Assembly (NCBI RefSeq): GCF_000221045.1
Contig: NC_015856.1
Location: forward strand, 1,397,317 to 1,461,316
Source: Collimonas fungivorans Ter331
Lineage (GTDB): Bacteria; Pseudomonadota; Gammaproteobacteria; Burkholderiales; Burkholderiaceae_D
Length of the DNA: 64,000 bases
Direction: 5' to 3'
This document shows, one piece after another, positions 1-8,327 of the stretch (positions are counted from its first letter, which is position 1; each line of letters starts with the position of its first letter). The notes under the pieces are model-generated. The model searched no databases. It was not told where the DNA came from and saw only the letters and a program-made list of their open reading frames with translations. The position numbers were made by a program, and so were the translations under genes.

Positions 1-104
1 ACGGCGCCGAGCGCGGCGACCGGGGCAAACAGGATAACGCTGTAGCCGCGGTAGGCGACAAACATCAGGAACAGCAAAGCCAGAATAACTACGATGAAAC
101 TCAT
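1..104 (-). CDS. GntP-family permease, N-terminal fragment
   Basis: Only the first 34 codons lie in the window; the gene runs off the left edge. The ATG at 104 follows a GGAG box 7 nt upstream. The visible N-terminus (MSFIVVILALLFLMFVAYRG, then SVILFAPVAALGA) is one long hydrophobic segment ending in a short polar turn. From memory this is the usual opening of gluconate/citrate-type GntP inner-membrane symporters. The substrate cannot be judged from this fragment. Confidence 0.6.
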   Translation of the reverse strand, partial: MSFIVVILALLFLMFVAYRGYSVILFAPVAALGA

Positions 105-276
105 CCTCTATCTCCTACGGATCAGGTTTGCTCTAGCGGATTCGAGCGAGCCATCGGAAAATGGCCATCGAATATTGCATTTATTTTAACGTGCCTTGCG
201 GAGGAGGCAAAGATGAGAGAGAGGCGGAATGCGGCTTGAGTTCCCTCGCCAACGGCAGGAAATGCACCCTGAATGC

Positions 277-306
277 AAAAAGACATGCATGAAGCATGTC
301 TTTTTT
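277..306. terminator. Intrinsic terminator, 12-bp stem
   Basis: A perfect 12-bp stem (277-288 with 294-305) encloses a 5-nt loop, with an A run on the left and a T run on the right. It can therefore act in both directions. It lies just past the stop of the minus-strand lipoprotein gene and probably ends that transcript. Confidence 0.85.
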
Positions 307-324
307 GGCAGCGATCAAAGGCGA

Positions 325-888
325 TCAGTAGGGAACGTAGTCTGGCGGCGGGCCATAGTTACCCCGTTGCGGCGGGTAGTAGTCAGGCGGCGTCGAGTAC
401 TGCGGAGCCGGAGCATACTGCTGGCGACGGCTGTTTGCGTAGCCGCCGGCGACCGGGACCTGGTTACCCTTGGCGTACATGCATTGGGTGTAGACATTGT
501 TGTACTCGCGCTGCATGCCGTAGCTGCTGCGTGCTGCCGAGTCGCCGGCAACCGAGCTGCCCGCCAGCAGGCCGACGCCGCCGCCGATCGCCGCACCGGC
601 GCCGGCACGGCCGGTTGCGGCGCCGATCAGGGCGCCAGCCGCGGCGCCGATGACGGTGCCGGCTGCCGCCGTTCCTACCGCATTGTCAGCGGCGGCCTGC
701 GGCGCATACGGGCCTATTCTTTCCTGGGCAGCGCGCTGGCAGACCGCTTCATCGTTGCGGAACTGCTCGTAGCTTTTGCCTGAACCAGGCAACGCCATTA
801 CATTCGGGCCTGACGGCGCGGTAACGCAGCCGGTCAGGAGCACGGCCAGCGAGGCTGCGATTATCTTGGTAGTTCCACTTATCATCAC
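325..888 (-). CDS. Glycine-zipper outer-membrane lipoprotein
   Basis: The 187-residue protein has a lipoprotein signal peptide ending in the lipobox LTGC (Cys21), so the mature form should be lipid-anchored. Residues about 72-118 form a Gly/Ala-rich zipper (AAGTVIGAAAGALIGAATGR and following), as in YMGG-like or Rick_17kDa-type glycine-zipper proteins. The C-terminal 45 residues are low-complexity and rich in Pro, Tyr and Gln. The function is unknown; related proteins are envelope-associated. Met1 and Met2 are both possible starts. The next minus-strand gene upstream also encodes a small Pro/Tyr-rich exported protein. Confidence 0.75.
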   Translation of the reverse strand: MMISGTTKIIAASLAVLLTGCVTAPSGPNVMALPGSGKSYEQFRNDEAVCQRAAQERIGPYAPQAAADNAVGTAAAGTVIGAAAGALIGAATGRAGAGAAIGGGVGLLAGSSVAGDSAARSSYGMQREYNNVYTQCMYAKGNQVPVAGGYANSRRQQYAPAPQYSTPPDYYPPQRGNYGPPPDYVPY

Positions 889-896
889 ACACCGCC

Positions 897-1241
897 TTAT
901 CTAGGTTGAGCTTGGTCCGGCATTACCTTCATCCAGCCTTTCGGGCAGCGAGGAATCTGGGGATAATAGCCAGCCGGACTAGGGCAGTAATAGGCATAGT
1001 TCGGGGCTTTTTCTATATAAGTCTGGGGTTCCGGTTCAATGTAGACCGGCGGCGGCGCGTAATACACCGGCGGCGGCGCATAGTACACCGGCGGCGGGCC
1101 CCAATACAGCGGTCCGCCGATGGTTACACCGATGCGTGGGCCATAGAAGCCGCCGTGTCCGTAATAACCATAAGCAAAACTGGCCGAACTGGTGACCATC
1201 AGGCCCGCAGCTGCAAGTACCAATAGAGCAATTTTTTTCAT
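897..1241 (-). CDS. Small Pro/Tyr-rich exported protein
   Basis: Reading from the ATG at 1241 gives 114 residues that begin with a classic Sec signal peptide (MKKIALLVLAAAGLMVTSSA, then SFA). A longer frame open to 1301 would bury this signal, so I chose the internal ATG, which has GGAA upstream. The mature part begins with a Gly/Tyr stretch (YGYYGHGGFYGP). It then carries three tandem VYYAPPP-type repeats and a C-terminal segment with two Cys (YYCPSPAGYYPQIPRCPKG). This is a common Burkholderiales exported hypothetical. I do not know its function. Confidence 0.7.
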   Translation of the reverse strand: MKKIALLVLAAAGLMVTSSASFAYGYYGHGGFYGPRIGVTIGGPLYWGPPPVYYAPPPVYYAPPPVYIEPEPQTYIEKAPNYAYYCPSPAGYYPQIPRCPKGWMKVMPDQAQPR

Positions 1242-1522
1242 GATATTTTCCACGCATTTATCAACAATTGAATAATAATCCTGGACCGCCAAAAGTGGCA
1301 AAAGGAGTTACTTCTGGTTGCAAATGTTGGCGTCAAGATCAACCATTTTAACTCTTTGATACAAAGCGACTTATGCGGGGAGCGAATGGCGGGAATTGTT
1401 GCAGGACAGCAGGACTTTTTACTTGCCGCCACACGCTAGCCGGCAAGGCAGGCGACTCGCAGACTATTCTATAATCTGCCGATCCGCAGCATGAACAGAT
1501 GACAGAAAACAGGTGAAAACAA

Positions 1523-2746
1523 ATGCAGCAGCCAGGCGCAGAACAGCAGTCCTCCCTCCAGGGCGTCAAGGTGATCGAACTCGGCACCTTGATCGCCGGC
1601 CCGTATGCCGCCAGCCTGCTGGGGCAGTTTGGCGCCGAGGTGATCAAGATCGAAGCGCCGGGCGACGGCGACCCGCTGCGCAAGTGGCGCAAGCTGCATA
1701 ACGGTACTTCGCTGTGGTGGTATTCGCAGAGCCGCAACAAGAAGTCGGTGACGCTCAACCTGAAATCGGAGCAGGGCCAGCAGATTGTGCGCGACCTGGT
1801 CAAGGATGCCGATATCGTGATCGAGAATTTCCGTCCCGGCACACTGGAAGGCTGGGGGCTGGGCTGGGAGGATCTGTCGAAGATCAATCCGAAACTGATC
1901 ATGGTCCGCGTATCCGGATATGGCCAGGACGGCCCTTACCACGCGCGTCCGGGGTTTGCGGCGATTGCCGAATCGATGGGCGGTTTGCGCAACCTGGCCG
2001 GTTATCCGGACCGGCCGCCGGTGCGGGTCGGCGTCAGCATCGGCGACACGCTGGCGTCGCTGTATGGCGTGATCGGCGCGCTGCTGGCCATGCACCATCT
2101 GAAAGCGAATAACGGTACAGGGCAGTTCATCGACATCGCCCTGTATGAAGCCGTGTTCGGCGTAATGGAAAGCCTGATCCCGGAATACGCCGAGTTCGGT
2201 TTCGTGCGCGAGCGCACCGGCGCCAGTTTTCCCGGCATTTCACCATCCAGCACTTATCCCTGCCTGAGCGACGCCCGCGGCGAACACTACGTGATCATCG
2301 CTGGCAACGGCGACAGCATCTTCAAGCGCCTGATGCACGCCATCGGCCGCAGCGACCTGGCGCAGGATCCGCGCCTGGCGCGCAACGACGGCCGGGCGCA
2401 GCATAACGACATGCTTGACGCCGCCATCAGCGCTTGGACTTCGCAACATAATCTAGAGCACGTATTGCAGGTGCTGGAACAAGCGGAAGTCCCGAGCAGC
2501 AAGGTGTATACCGCCGCCGATATCCATCAGGACCCGCATTTCCGCGCGCGCGACATGATCCAGCAGCATGTGCTGCCGGACGGCCAGCCGATAGATTTGC
2601 CGGGCATCGTGCCGAAACTGTCGGCGACGCCGGGCCAGACCAACTGGGTGGGGCCGGAACTGGGCCAGCACACGGCCGAGGTGCTGGCTGCTATCGGCAG
2701 GAGCGCGGAGCAGATTGAGCAGCTGCGCCGGCAAGGCGTGATCTGA
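1523..2746 (+). CDS. CaiB/BaiF (family III) CoA-transferase
   Basis: The 407-residue protein has the family III opening (LQGVKVIELGTLIAGPYAA), the FGAEVIKIE strand and RNKKSVTLNLK. The expected catalytic aspartate is Asp175 in SIGDTLA. These enzymes move CoA between carboxylic acids through an aspartyl-CoA thioester. Unlike the homologue at 20669, it has no His in the segment after GYGQDGPY (ARPGFAAIAE), so a transferase fits better than a racemase. The start has an AGGTGA box 6 nt away. A TATAAT hexamer lies at 1470-1475 but has no good -35. The acyl substrate cannot be inferred; the gene stands alone and converges on a sensor kinase 12 bp away. Confidence 0.85.
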   Translation: MQQPGAEQQSSLQGVKVIELGTLIAGPYAASLLGQFGAEVIKIEAPGDGDPLRKWRKLHNGTSLWWYSQSRNKKSVTLNLKSEQGQQIVRDLVKDADIVIENFRPGTLEGWGLGWEDLSKINPKLIMVRVSGYGQDGPYHARPGFAAIAESMGGLRNLAGYPDRPPVRVGVSIGDTLASLYGVIGALLAMHHLKANNGTGQFIDIALYEAVFGVMESLIPEYAEFGFVRERTGASFPGISPSSTYPCLSDARGEHYVIIAGNGDSIFKRLMHAIGRSDLAQDPRLARNDGRAQHNDMLDAAISAWTSQHNLEHVLQVLEQAEVPSSKVYTAADIHQDPHFRARDMIQQHVLPDGQPIDLPGIVPKLSATPGQTNWVGPELGQHTAEVLAAIGRSAEQIEQLRRQGVI

Positions 2747-2758
2747 ACATTGCCGGAG

Positions 2759-4099
2759 TCAGACCGGGATCTCGACAATGACCTTTAATCCGTGTGGTGC
2801 GGCGTCGCGCGCATGTTGCAGTTCAATCTTGCCGTGCAGCCGGACCACGATCGACTTGACGATCGACAGCCCCAGGCCCGAGCCGTCCTGGTCGCTGCCC
2901 AGCACCCGGTAAAAAGGATCGAATACCCGCTCGCGCTCGGTTGGTGCGATTCCTGGGCCGCTGTCTTCCACCTCGATCGACACCAGGCCGGACAACGCGC
3001 GGGCGCGCAGCTCCACATTGCCGCCCTGCGGGGTATAGCGGATGGCGTTATCGATCAGGTTGCGCACCAGGGCGACGATATCGACTTCGTGCGCCGCCAG
3101 CATGATCTCGGTATCCGCTTCGATGCCGATATCGATCTGCCTGGCTTGCGCCAGCGGCAGGCTGTCCTCCATCACCCGCCGCAGCACGGCTTGCAAGGAA
3201 ACCTGGGCAAGCTGGGGGGCGCCGGTATTTTGCGAGCGGGCCAGCGTCAACAGCTGTTCCAGCAAGGCTTTGCTGCGATTCAAGCCTTGCCGCAACGGCA
3301 GCAAGCGCGCTTTCGACGCCGGCGAAAGGTCGGTGGCGGCGAGATTTTCCGCCTGCAGCGACAATGCCGTCAGCGGCGAGCGCAACTCATGCGCGGCGTC
3401 GGCCAGGAAGCGGCGCTGGGCATCCATATTGTCGGCGACCCGCCGCAGCAGGCGGTTGATGGAGCCGATCAGCGGCCGGATTTCATCGGCCACCTGCTGC
3501 TCGGCGAGCGGACGCATGTCCTGGTCGTCGCGCCGGTCGACTTCCTGCGACAGCCTGGCGATCGGCAGCAGCATGCGGCGCACCAGGAAGCTGACCAGCG
3601 CGATCAATACCGGGATCAGCACCATGAACGGCATCATGGTGCGCAGGCCGCTGTCGCGCGCGATTTCATCGCGCACCGCGGTCTGCTGGCCTACCGCCAG
3701 GCGCTGGCCGGAAGGAGTCGTCTGTACGAACAGGCGCCAATGCACATGGCTGGCCTTGAATGTCTGTATGCCGTCGGGCAGATCGGCGGGTAGCTGCAGC
3801 GCGTCGTCATCGCCCTTGGCTGGCGCGGCCGCAGCCAGGACCTGGACAATCACCTTCGATTCCTCATCCTTCATTTTTCCGATCGCATGACGGTCCGGCG
3901 TGGCCGGCGGCAGATCGCGGCTAAGCACCAGCGCCGCTACCTGGCGCAGCTGGTCATCCTGAAGGTCGTTGGCTTCATGGAAAGCCGAATAAAAGGAAAA
4001 TACGCCGGCCGGCACCGCCATCGCCAAGATCACCAGCGACAGCCACAGCGACAGCCGGAACTGCAGCGAACGGCTCAGTCTTGCTTGGAAACCATCCAT
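2759..4099 (-). CDS. Sensor histidine kinase, QseC/PmrB-like
   Basis: The 446-residue inner-membrane kinase has TM1 at about residues 15-40, a periplasmic sensor of about 115 residues, TM2 at about 155-175, and a HAMP region. A HisKA domain follows with the phospho-acceptor His237 in FLADAAHELRSPLTAL. The HATPase has the N box (NLIDNAIRYTP), G1 (DSGPGIAP) and G2 (GSGLGLSIV). It overlaps the 3' end of its response regulator by 25 bp, so the two are translationally linked. A PAP2 phosphatase gene precedes the pair in the same direction, which suggests a role in envelope or lipid A stress. That role is inference. Confidence 0.9.
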   Translation of the reverse strand: MDGFQARLSRSLQFRLSLWLSLVILAMAVPAGVFSFYSAFHEANDLQDDQLRQVAALVLSRDLPPATPDRHAIGKMKDEESKVIVQVLAAAAPAKGDDDALQLPADLPDGIQTFKASHVHWRLFVQTTPSGQRLAVGQQTAVRDEIARDSGLRTMMPFMVLIPVLIALVSFLVRRMLLPIARLSQEVDRRDDQDMRPLAEQQVADEIRPLIGSINRLLRRVADNMDAQRRFLADAAHELRSPLTALSLQAENLAATDLSPASKARLLPLRQGLNRSKALLEQLLTLARSQNTGAPQLAQVSLQAVLRRVMEDSLPLAQARQIDIGIEADTEIMLAAHEVDIVALVRNLIDNAIRYTPQGGNVELRARALSGLVSIEVEDSGPGIAPTERERVFDPFYRVLGSDQDGSGLGLSIVKSIVVRLHGKIELQHARDAAPHGLKVIVEIPV

Positions 4100-4737
4100 C
4101 CCAGTCCCCTGACATTTTTGATTGACGCTGCACCCAGCTTTTTACGGATCGAATGAATCAGGAACTCCACCGCATTGCTTTCGACTTCTTCGTTCCAGCC
4201 ATAGATGCGGTCTTCCAGTTCCTGGCGCGACAGGATTGCCCCGGGCCTTAACAGCAGGGCGTGGAGCAGGGAAAATTCACGGGCCGACAAGCGGGTTGCG
4301 ATGCCGTCCGCGGTCACTTCGCGCGTGCTGGGATCGAGGAACAGGGCGCCGTTGCTCATCACCGGATTGGCGTTGCCGGCCTTGCGCCTGACCACGGCGC
4401 GCATGCGCGCCAGCAGCTCGCCCATCTCGAACGGTTTGACCAGGTAATCGTCGGCGCCGAGGTCGAGGCCGCCGATGCGGTCTTCGACCGCATCGCGCGC
4501 CGTCACGATCAGCAAGGGCAGGGCGCTGCCTTGCTGCCGCAACTGGCGCAGCACGGCGAAGCCGTCCTGGCGCGGCAGGCCGAGATCCAGCAGCATCACG
4601 TCGTAGCTTTGGCTGGCCGCTGCGCTCAGGGCCGCAGCGCCGTCATGCACCCAGTCGACGGCATGGCTGGCGTCGCGCAATGCCGTCTGGACAGCGTCGC
4701 CGATCATGCGGTCGTCTTCCACCAGCAGTACCCTCAT
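4075..4737 (-). CDS. OmpR-family response regulator
   Basis: The 220-residue regulator has a receiver domain (MRVLLVEDD; phospho-acceptor Asp51 in LLLDLGLP; Lys in YLVKPF) and a C-terminal winged helix ending in RGLGWMVSKQD. The ATG at 4737 was chosen over a frame open to 4791 because it has an AAGGAA box and gives the canonical receiver start. It should pass the signal of the overlapping sensor kinase to promoters, plausibly including the upstream PAP2 phosphatase gene 57 bp away. Confidence 0.9.
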   Translation of the reverse strand: MRVLLVEDDRMIGDAVQTALRDASHAVDWVHDGAAALSAAASQSYDVMLLDLGLPRQDGFAVLRQLRQQGSALPLLIVTARDAVEDRIGGLDLGADDYLVKPFEMGELLARMRAVVRRKAGNANPVMSNGALFLDPSTREVTADGIATRLSAREFSLLHALLLRPGAILSRQELEDRIYGWNEEVESNAVEFLIHSIRKKLGAASIKNVRGLGWMVSKQD

Positions 4738-4794
4738 TGCGTTCCTTTCCATGCGCCGGATTGCTTCTCTCGCTGATTCTACCTTGCACACAGC

Positions 4795-5391
4795 TTATTT
4801 CAATATCCAGCCGCGCCGGATCCACGGTGCGAACAGGCGCTTGTGGATGAACGAGAGCGCCGGGAACAGCGGTCCGATGAGCCATTTTGCGCAGCCAAAG
4901 CAGAGCCCTGCGCTGAGTGCGGCGACCAAGGCCGCGCCCAGCATGTCCAGCGGGAAGTGGACGCCGAGGTAAATCCGCGCCCACGCCATCGGCAGGCCGA
5001 GCAGGCTGAAGGCCAGGCCAAACTTGCGCAGCCGGCGATGCAGCAGGAAACTGAAAGCTGTCGACCATTGCAAGGTCAGATGGTCGCTGGGGAACGAGGA
5101 ATCGGCGGCATGTTCAAGGAAATTCGTGCCAAGGCCGATCATGAACGGGCGCGGATGCGGCCACAGCGCGCCGATCAGCATGCTGGCCGACAAGGCGACG
5201 ATGCCGCAGACGGCTGCCTCCAGCATCAGCTTGCGGGTCTGTTCGCTGCCGCGCAGCCAGCCTGCCAGCAGGCCGGCCGGGATCAGGAAAATCAGCCATT
5301 CGGCGCATAGCATGGCGGCATTCAGCAAGAATGGCGAGGGATGGGCGCCGGCATTGATCAGCAGAAATAGCGAGTGATTCAGTTTTTCCAT
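4795..5391 (-). CDS. PAP2-family phosphatase, BcrC/undecaprenyl-PP phosphatase-like
   Basis: The 198-residue integral membrane protein has all three PAP2 phosphatase motifs: WPHPRP, PSDH in SSFPSDHLT, and ARIYLGVHFPLD. Four or five hydrophobic segments surround them. Size and layout fit BcrC-type undecaprenyl-diphosphate phosphatases, which recycle the lipid carrier of peptidoglycan synthesis. A lipid A phosphatase is the main alternative. The ATG at 5391 has an AAAGG box 5 nt upstream and is preferred to the TTG at 5406. It is the first gene of an apparent operon with the two-component system downstream. Confidence 0.8.
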   Translation of the reverse strand: MEKLNHSLFLLINAGAHPSPFLLNAAMLCAEWLIFLIPAGLLAGWLRGSEQTRKLMLEAAVCGIVALSASMLIGALWPHPRPFMIGLGTNFLEHAADSSFPSDHLTLQWSTAFSFLLHRRLRKFGLAFSLLGLPMAWARIYLGVHFPLDMLGAALVAALSAGLCFGCAKWLIGPLFPALSFIHKRLFAPWIRRGWILK

Positions 5392-5513
5392 GGACGCCTT
5401 TGGCAAAGTGCGGCTAAACGCCGTATCGGACAGAGGGAAGCAGGATAGCTGCGGAGACTTAGCTATTACTGAGGAGAAGCGGGGGCGGGCGCCGCGGCTG
5501 GCTGTGGGTCATG

Positions 5514-5552
5514 AAAAAAAAGCCGGCGCTGACGTTAGTCATGGCCGGCTTT
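5514..5552 (-). terminator. Intrinsic terminator of the porin gene
   Basis: A 9-bp stem pairs 5519-5527 with 5544-5552 (GCCGGC core) around a 16-nt loop. On the minus strand it is followed by an eight-base T run, so it should end the porin transcript. Confidence 0.8.
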
Positions 5553-5572
5553 GCTTTCGTTGCAGTATTAAA

Positions 5573-5606
5573 AGAATCAGAATCAGAATCAGAATCAGAA
5601 TCAGAA
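5573..5606 (-). repeat. Hexanucleotide tandem repeat duplicating the terminal Phe-stop of the porin
   Basis: Five exact copies of AGAATC (plus strand) run from 5573 to 5602 and merge into the porin 3' end. On the coding strand this reads as repeated TTC TGA in the porin frame. The real C-terminal Phe codon (5604-5606) and stop (5601-5603) are followed by four more in-frame TGA codons, at 5595, 5589, 5583 and 5577, and then TAA. Confidence 0.9.
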
Positions 5607-6728
5607 GCGGGTGCGCATGCCGACTGCAAATTCGGTCTGGTTCTTGAAGCCATTGGCCGATCCGACCAGATAGCCGCCGTCAAGTTTCATGTAGTCCGCA
5701 GCAAGATACAGCTCGGTCCGCTTCGACAGATGATAAAAGGTCGATGCGTACAGCGTTTTTTTCTTGCCGCTGCCGGTCGCAGTCGAGCCGCTTGCATCTG
5801 CATAGGCATTCAAGGTGCTGGTGCCGGCCGCGTTGTAAGCTGCATTTTCAGCTTTCATTACCTGGTAGCCGAGTTCATAGTCAAAGGAACCCTGCGGCGT
5901 GAATTTGGCCGATACGGTATACGCGTCGTCCTTGCGCTGGCCGAGCGCGCCTTGCTCTGCCGTGTAGTGGAAGTAACCCGCATTCAGGCGCACCAGGTCG
6001 AACATGTAGCTGCCGCCCACCGAATAGGATTTGTGCTTTTCCAGGCTGCTGCTGACGCCGTTGCCGACGTCGGCCTGGTTGATGAAGGCGGAGACGATGA
6101 AATTGGAGCCGTTGTAGCCGATCGCCGCCGATTTGGTGGTATTGCGCGCAAACTGGCCGGCGGTTTCGCCGAACTGATAGCCGAGGCCTGCCACCACACC
6201 GTTGCCGAACACTTTCTTCCAGACCAGGCCGTTGTCATAACGTGTGCCGGTGGCGCTGCCCGAGTAGAAAATCAGTTGCTTGAAATTGTTGTTGTTGGTG
6301 TAGCCGCCTTCTTCCAGACCGAGCTTGGAGCCGTAGGCGTCGCCATAGACTTGGGAGAAATCGCGCGCCAGGGTATTCTGGCGGCCCAGGGTGACCTGGC
6401 CGAACGTGGTGTCTTGCAACCCGACCCAGGCGTCGCGGTTGAACAGTACGCCCGGTGTGTCCATTTCACCGGTGCCGACCACGAATTCGGCTTCCAGCTT
6501 GAAAATGGCCTTGAGTCCGCTGCCCAGATCTTCAGCGCCGCGGAAGCCGATGCGGTTGCCGCTGAACCAGGCGACCGGGATGCCGGTCAGGCGGTCGCCG
6601 TTCTTGTCGGCATGGTTGACGGTGCTGATGGTGGCGTCGATCAGCCCATAGACCGTGACATTGGTCTGTGCATAGGCGGCGTGGGCACATGTCCCCAGGA
6701 CGGCTAGCGCTAGCAGCGATTTTTTCAT
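5601..6728 (-). CDS. General trimeric porin (Burkholderiales type)
   Basis: The 375-residue outer-membrane protein starts with a signal peptide (MKKSLLALAVLGTCAHAAYA, cut before QTNV). It continues with the porin hallmark VTVYGLIDA, GFRGAEDLGSGLKAIFKLE and LGRQNT. It ends in the C-terminal aromatic signature (GMRTRF) read by the BAM machinery. These are 16-strand beta-barrel diffusion pores. It lies just downstream of, and in the same direction as, a TctD/TctE-like two-component pair. That arrangement resembles carboxylate-controlled porins, so control by that pair is plausible. The start has a GGAGAC box. Confidence 0.92.
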   Translation of the reverse strand: MKKSLLALAVLGTCAHAAYAQTNVTVYGLIDATISTVNHADKNGDRLTGIPVAWFSGNRIGFRGAEDLGSGLKAIFKLEAEFVVGTGEMDTPGVLFNRDAWVGLQDTTFGQVTLGRQNTLARDFSQVYGDAYGSKLGLEEGGYTNNNNFKQLIFYSGSATGTRYDNGLVWKKVFGNGVVAGLGYQFGETAGQFARNTTKSAAIGYNGSNFIVSAFINQADVGNGVSSSLEKHKSYSVGGSYMFDLVRLNAGYFHYTAEQGALGQRKDDAYTVSAKFTPQGSFDYELGYQVMKAENAAYNAAGTSTLNAYADASGSTATGSGKKKTLYASTFYHLSKRTELYLAADYMKLDGGYLVGSANGFKNQTEFAVGMRTRF

Positions 6729-6795
6729 TTTGTCTCCAGATATTTTTTAGTTGGGCTTGCCGATCGCGTGGATCAGCGGTCCTACTATAAAATTC

Positions 6796-6816
6796 GCAAG
6801 CTTACTAACTGCTTTC
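6796..6816. promoter_or_regulatory. Candidate operator in the porin promoter (inverted copy at 6886-6907)
   Basis: The segment GCAAGCTTACTAACTGCTTT is repeated in inverted orientation at 6886-6907, with 3-4 differences, 69 bp away. The near copy overlaps the expected -35 region of the porin promoter; TATAGT on the minus strand at about 6783-6788 is a possible -10. The -35 itself is poor, as expected for an activated promoter. The adjacent response regulator is the obvious candidate binder, but that is inference. Confidence 0.4.
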
Positions 6817-6926
6817 AGGAGGCCAAATGTCTGGCTTTCGGCTGTCGGTTTTGCGCCACAGCGGGGAAAAATAAATTCCGATTTTGAAAGCTGTCAGTAA
6901 GCTTTGCCGAAGAACGCGGCCGGCTG

Positions 6927-8327
6927 CTATGCGGATGTTCCTGCGCCCGGCACCGACGGAAAGCTGACCGTGACGATCAGCCCGCTGCCTGTCGCCGGGC
7001 TGGACAAGGCGACCGTGGCCTTGCTGGCGAGCGCGATCTCGCGCACGATGGCCAGGCCGAGGCCGCTGCCGTCCGAGCGTTCTTCGTGCAGGCGGTAGAA
7101 ACGCTCGAATACCCGTTCCCGTTCTTCTTCAGGGATGCCGGGGCCGTTGTCTTCGACGCGCAGCAGGGTGGCCTGTCCGGCCGTCGTGACCGCGACGGTG
7201 ACGCAGCCGCCGGCAGGCGTATAGCGCAATGCATTGTCGACCAGGTTGGCGACCAGCTCTTCCAGCATCGACGGCGTGGCATGGACCGTCACCGGCGCGC
7301 CGGCAAACTCGAAACCGAGATCGATCTTCTTGGCCTGCGCCAGCGTTGCCAGTTCTTCCAGCACGCGCTGCACTACTTCGACCAGGTTGACGTCGCCCTG
7401 GCGCAAGGGGTGGCCGACGCCGGTTTCCGCATTGGACAGCGTCAGCAGCTGGTTGACCAGCCGGATTCCGTGCTGCACGCCGCTATTGATCGCGCGCAGT
7501 GCGGCATCCTTGGCGCCGATGTCGTTGCTGCGCAAGCCATAGTCGACCTGTGTGTTGAGCAGCGTCAGCGGCGTGCGCAACTGATGCGAAGCATTGGCGA
7601 TGAAGCGGCCGTGCGCCGACATATGGTCGTCCAGCCGCTGCACGTAGTCGTTGATGGCATGCACCAGCGGCGCCAGCTCGGTCGGCACCGGCGCCGTGTC
7701 GAGCGCTTCCAGGGTTCCCGGCTTGCGGCGCCGGACCCGGTCCCGCAAGCGCATCATCGGCGCCAGGCCGTGGCGCAATCCCAGCAACAGCAGCAGCACC
7801 ACCAGCACCAGTATCGCCAGCTGCTGCTGCACCGTGTGTTCCCACATGCGGTCGGACAGCGTCTTGTAGGAATGCTGGGTTTGCGCCACTTCGATCAGCA
7901 CCGGCCCCTGCGCGGGAATGCCAAACACCGGCTGCGAAAAGGCGACGATGCGCACCGGATCGTCGCGGAAGCTGGCGTTGAAATAAACCGATTCCTCATT
8001 GCGCGGCATGCGCGGCGGACCTGGCAAATCGGGCTGCCCGGCCAGCAGCTTGCCGTTGGCGGCGACCACGCGGTAATACACCCGGTCGTGCGAATCGGAC
8101 TGGAACAGCTCCAGCGCGGCGGGCGGGATCACCACCTGCAAAGTGTCGTCCTCGTAATGTATCTGTTCGCCGATGATGCGTGCCGAGCCGAGCAGCATGC
8201 GGTCGTGCACTACGGTCGCCATCTCGATCGCATTATGGTAGGTGACCCAGATGTTGACGCCGACGAACAGCATCAGCGGCACCAGCAGCCACAGCAGCAG
8301 CTGGGTGCGCAGGCTGCTAGACCTCAT
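6927..8327 (-). CDS. Sensor histidine kinase, TctE-like
   Basis: The 466-residue kinase has TM1 at about 10-28, a periplasmic domain at about 30-160 and TM2 at about 168-186. The phospho-acceptor is His248 in FIANASHQLRTPLTLL. ATP-binding motifs are NLVDNALRYTP, EDNGPGIP and GSGLGLAIV. The extracytoplasmic length and the pairing with a TctD-like regulator suggest a sensor of tricarboxylates or other small carboxylates. It overlaps its response regulator by 11 bp. No tctCBA genes are in the window; the nearest possible target is the porin downstream. Confidence 0.88.
   Translation of the reverse strand: MRSSSLRTQLLLWLLVPLMLFVGVNIWVTYHNAIEMATVVHDRMLLGSARIIGEQIHYEDDTLQVVIPPAALELFQSDSHDRVYYRVVAANGKLLAGQPDLPGPPRMPRNEESVYFNASFRDDPVRIVAFSQPVFGIPAQGPVLIEVAQTQHSYKTLSDRMWEHTVQQQLAILVLVVLLLLLGLRHGLAPMMRLRDRVRRRKPGTLEALDTAPVPTELAPLVHAINDYVQRLDDHMSAHGRFIANASHQLRTPLTLLNTQVDYGLRSNDIGAKDAALRAINSGVQHGIRLVNQLLTLSNAETGVGHPLRQGDVNLVEVVQRVLEELATLAQAKKIDLGFEFAGAPVTVHATPSMLEELVANLVDNALRYTPAGGCVTVAVTTAGQATLLRVEDNGPGIPEEERERVFERFYRLHEERSDGSGLGLAIVREIALASKATVALSSPATGSGLIVTVSFPSVPGAGTSA

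Noticed and set aside
212-240. Tiny plus-strand ORF (8 codons) after a GGAGGAGG box
   Set aside because: It is too short to judge, has no following gene to couple with, and the purine-rich stretch may be chance.
1470-1475. Promoter for the CoA-transferase gene (perfect TATAAT)
   Set aside because: No acceptable -35 lies 15-19 nt upstream, so it was noted in the gene entry and not listed as a promoter.
5573-5602. Possible CRISPR or microsatellite contingency locus
   Set aside because: There are no spacers, and copy changes do not shift the porin frame or alter its product, so it is not a phase-variation switch of the usual kind.
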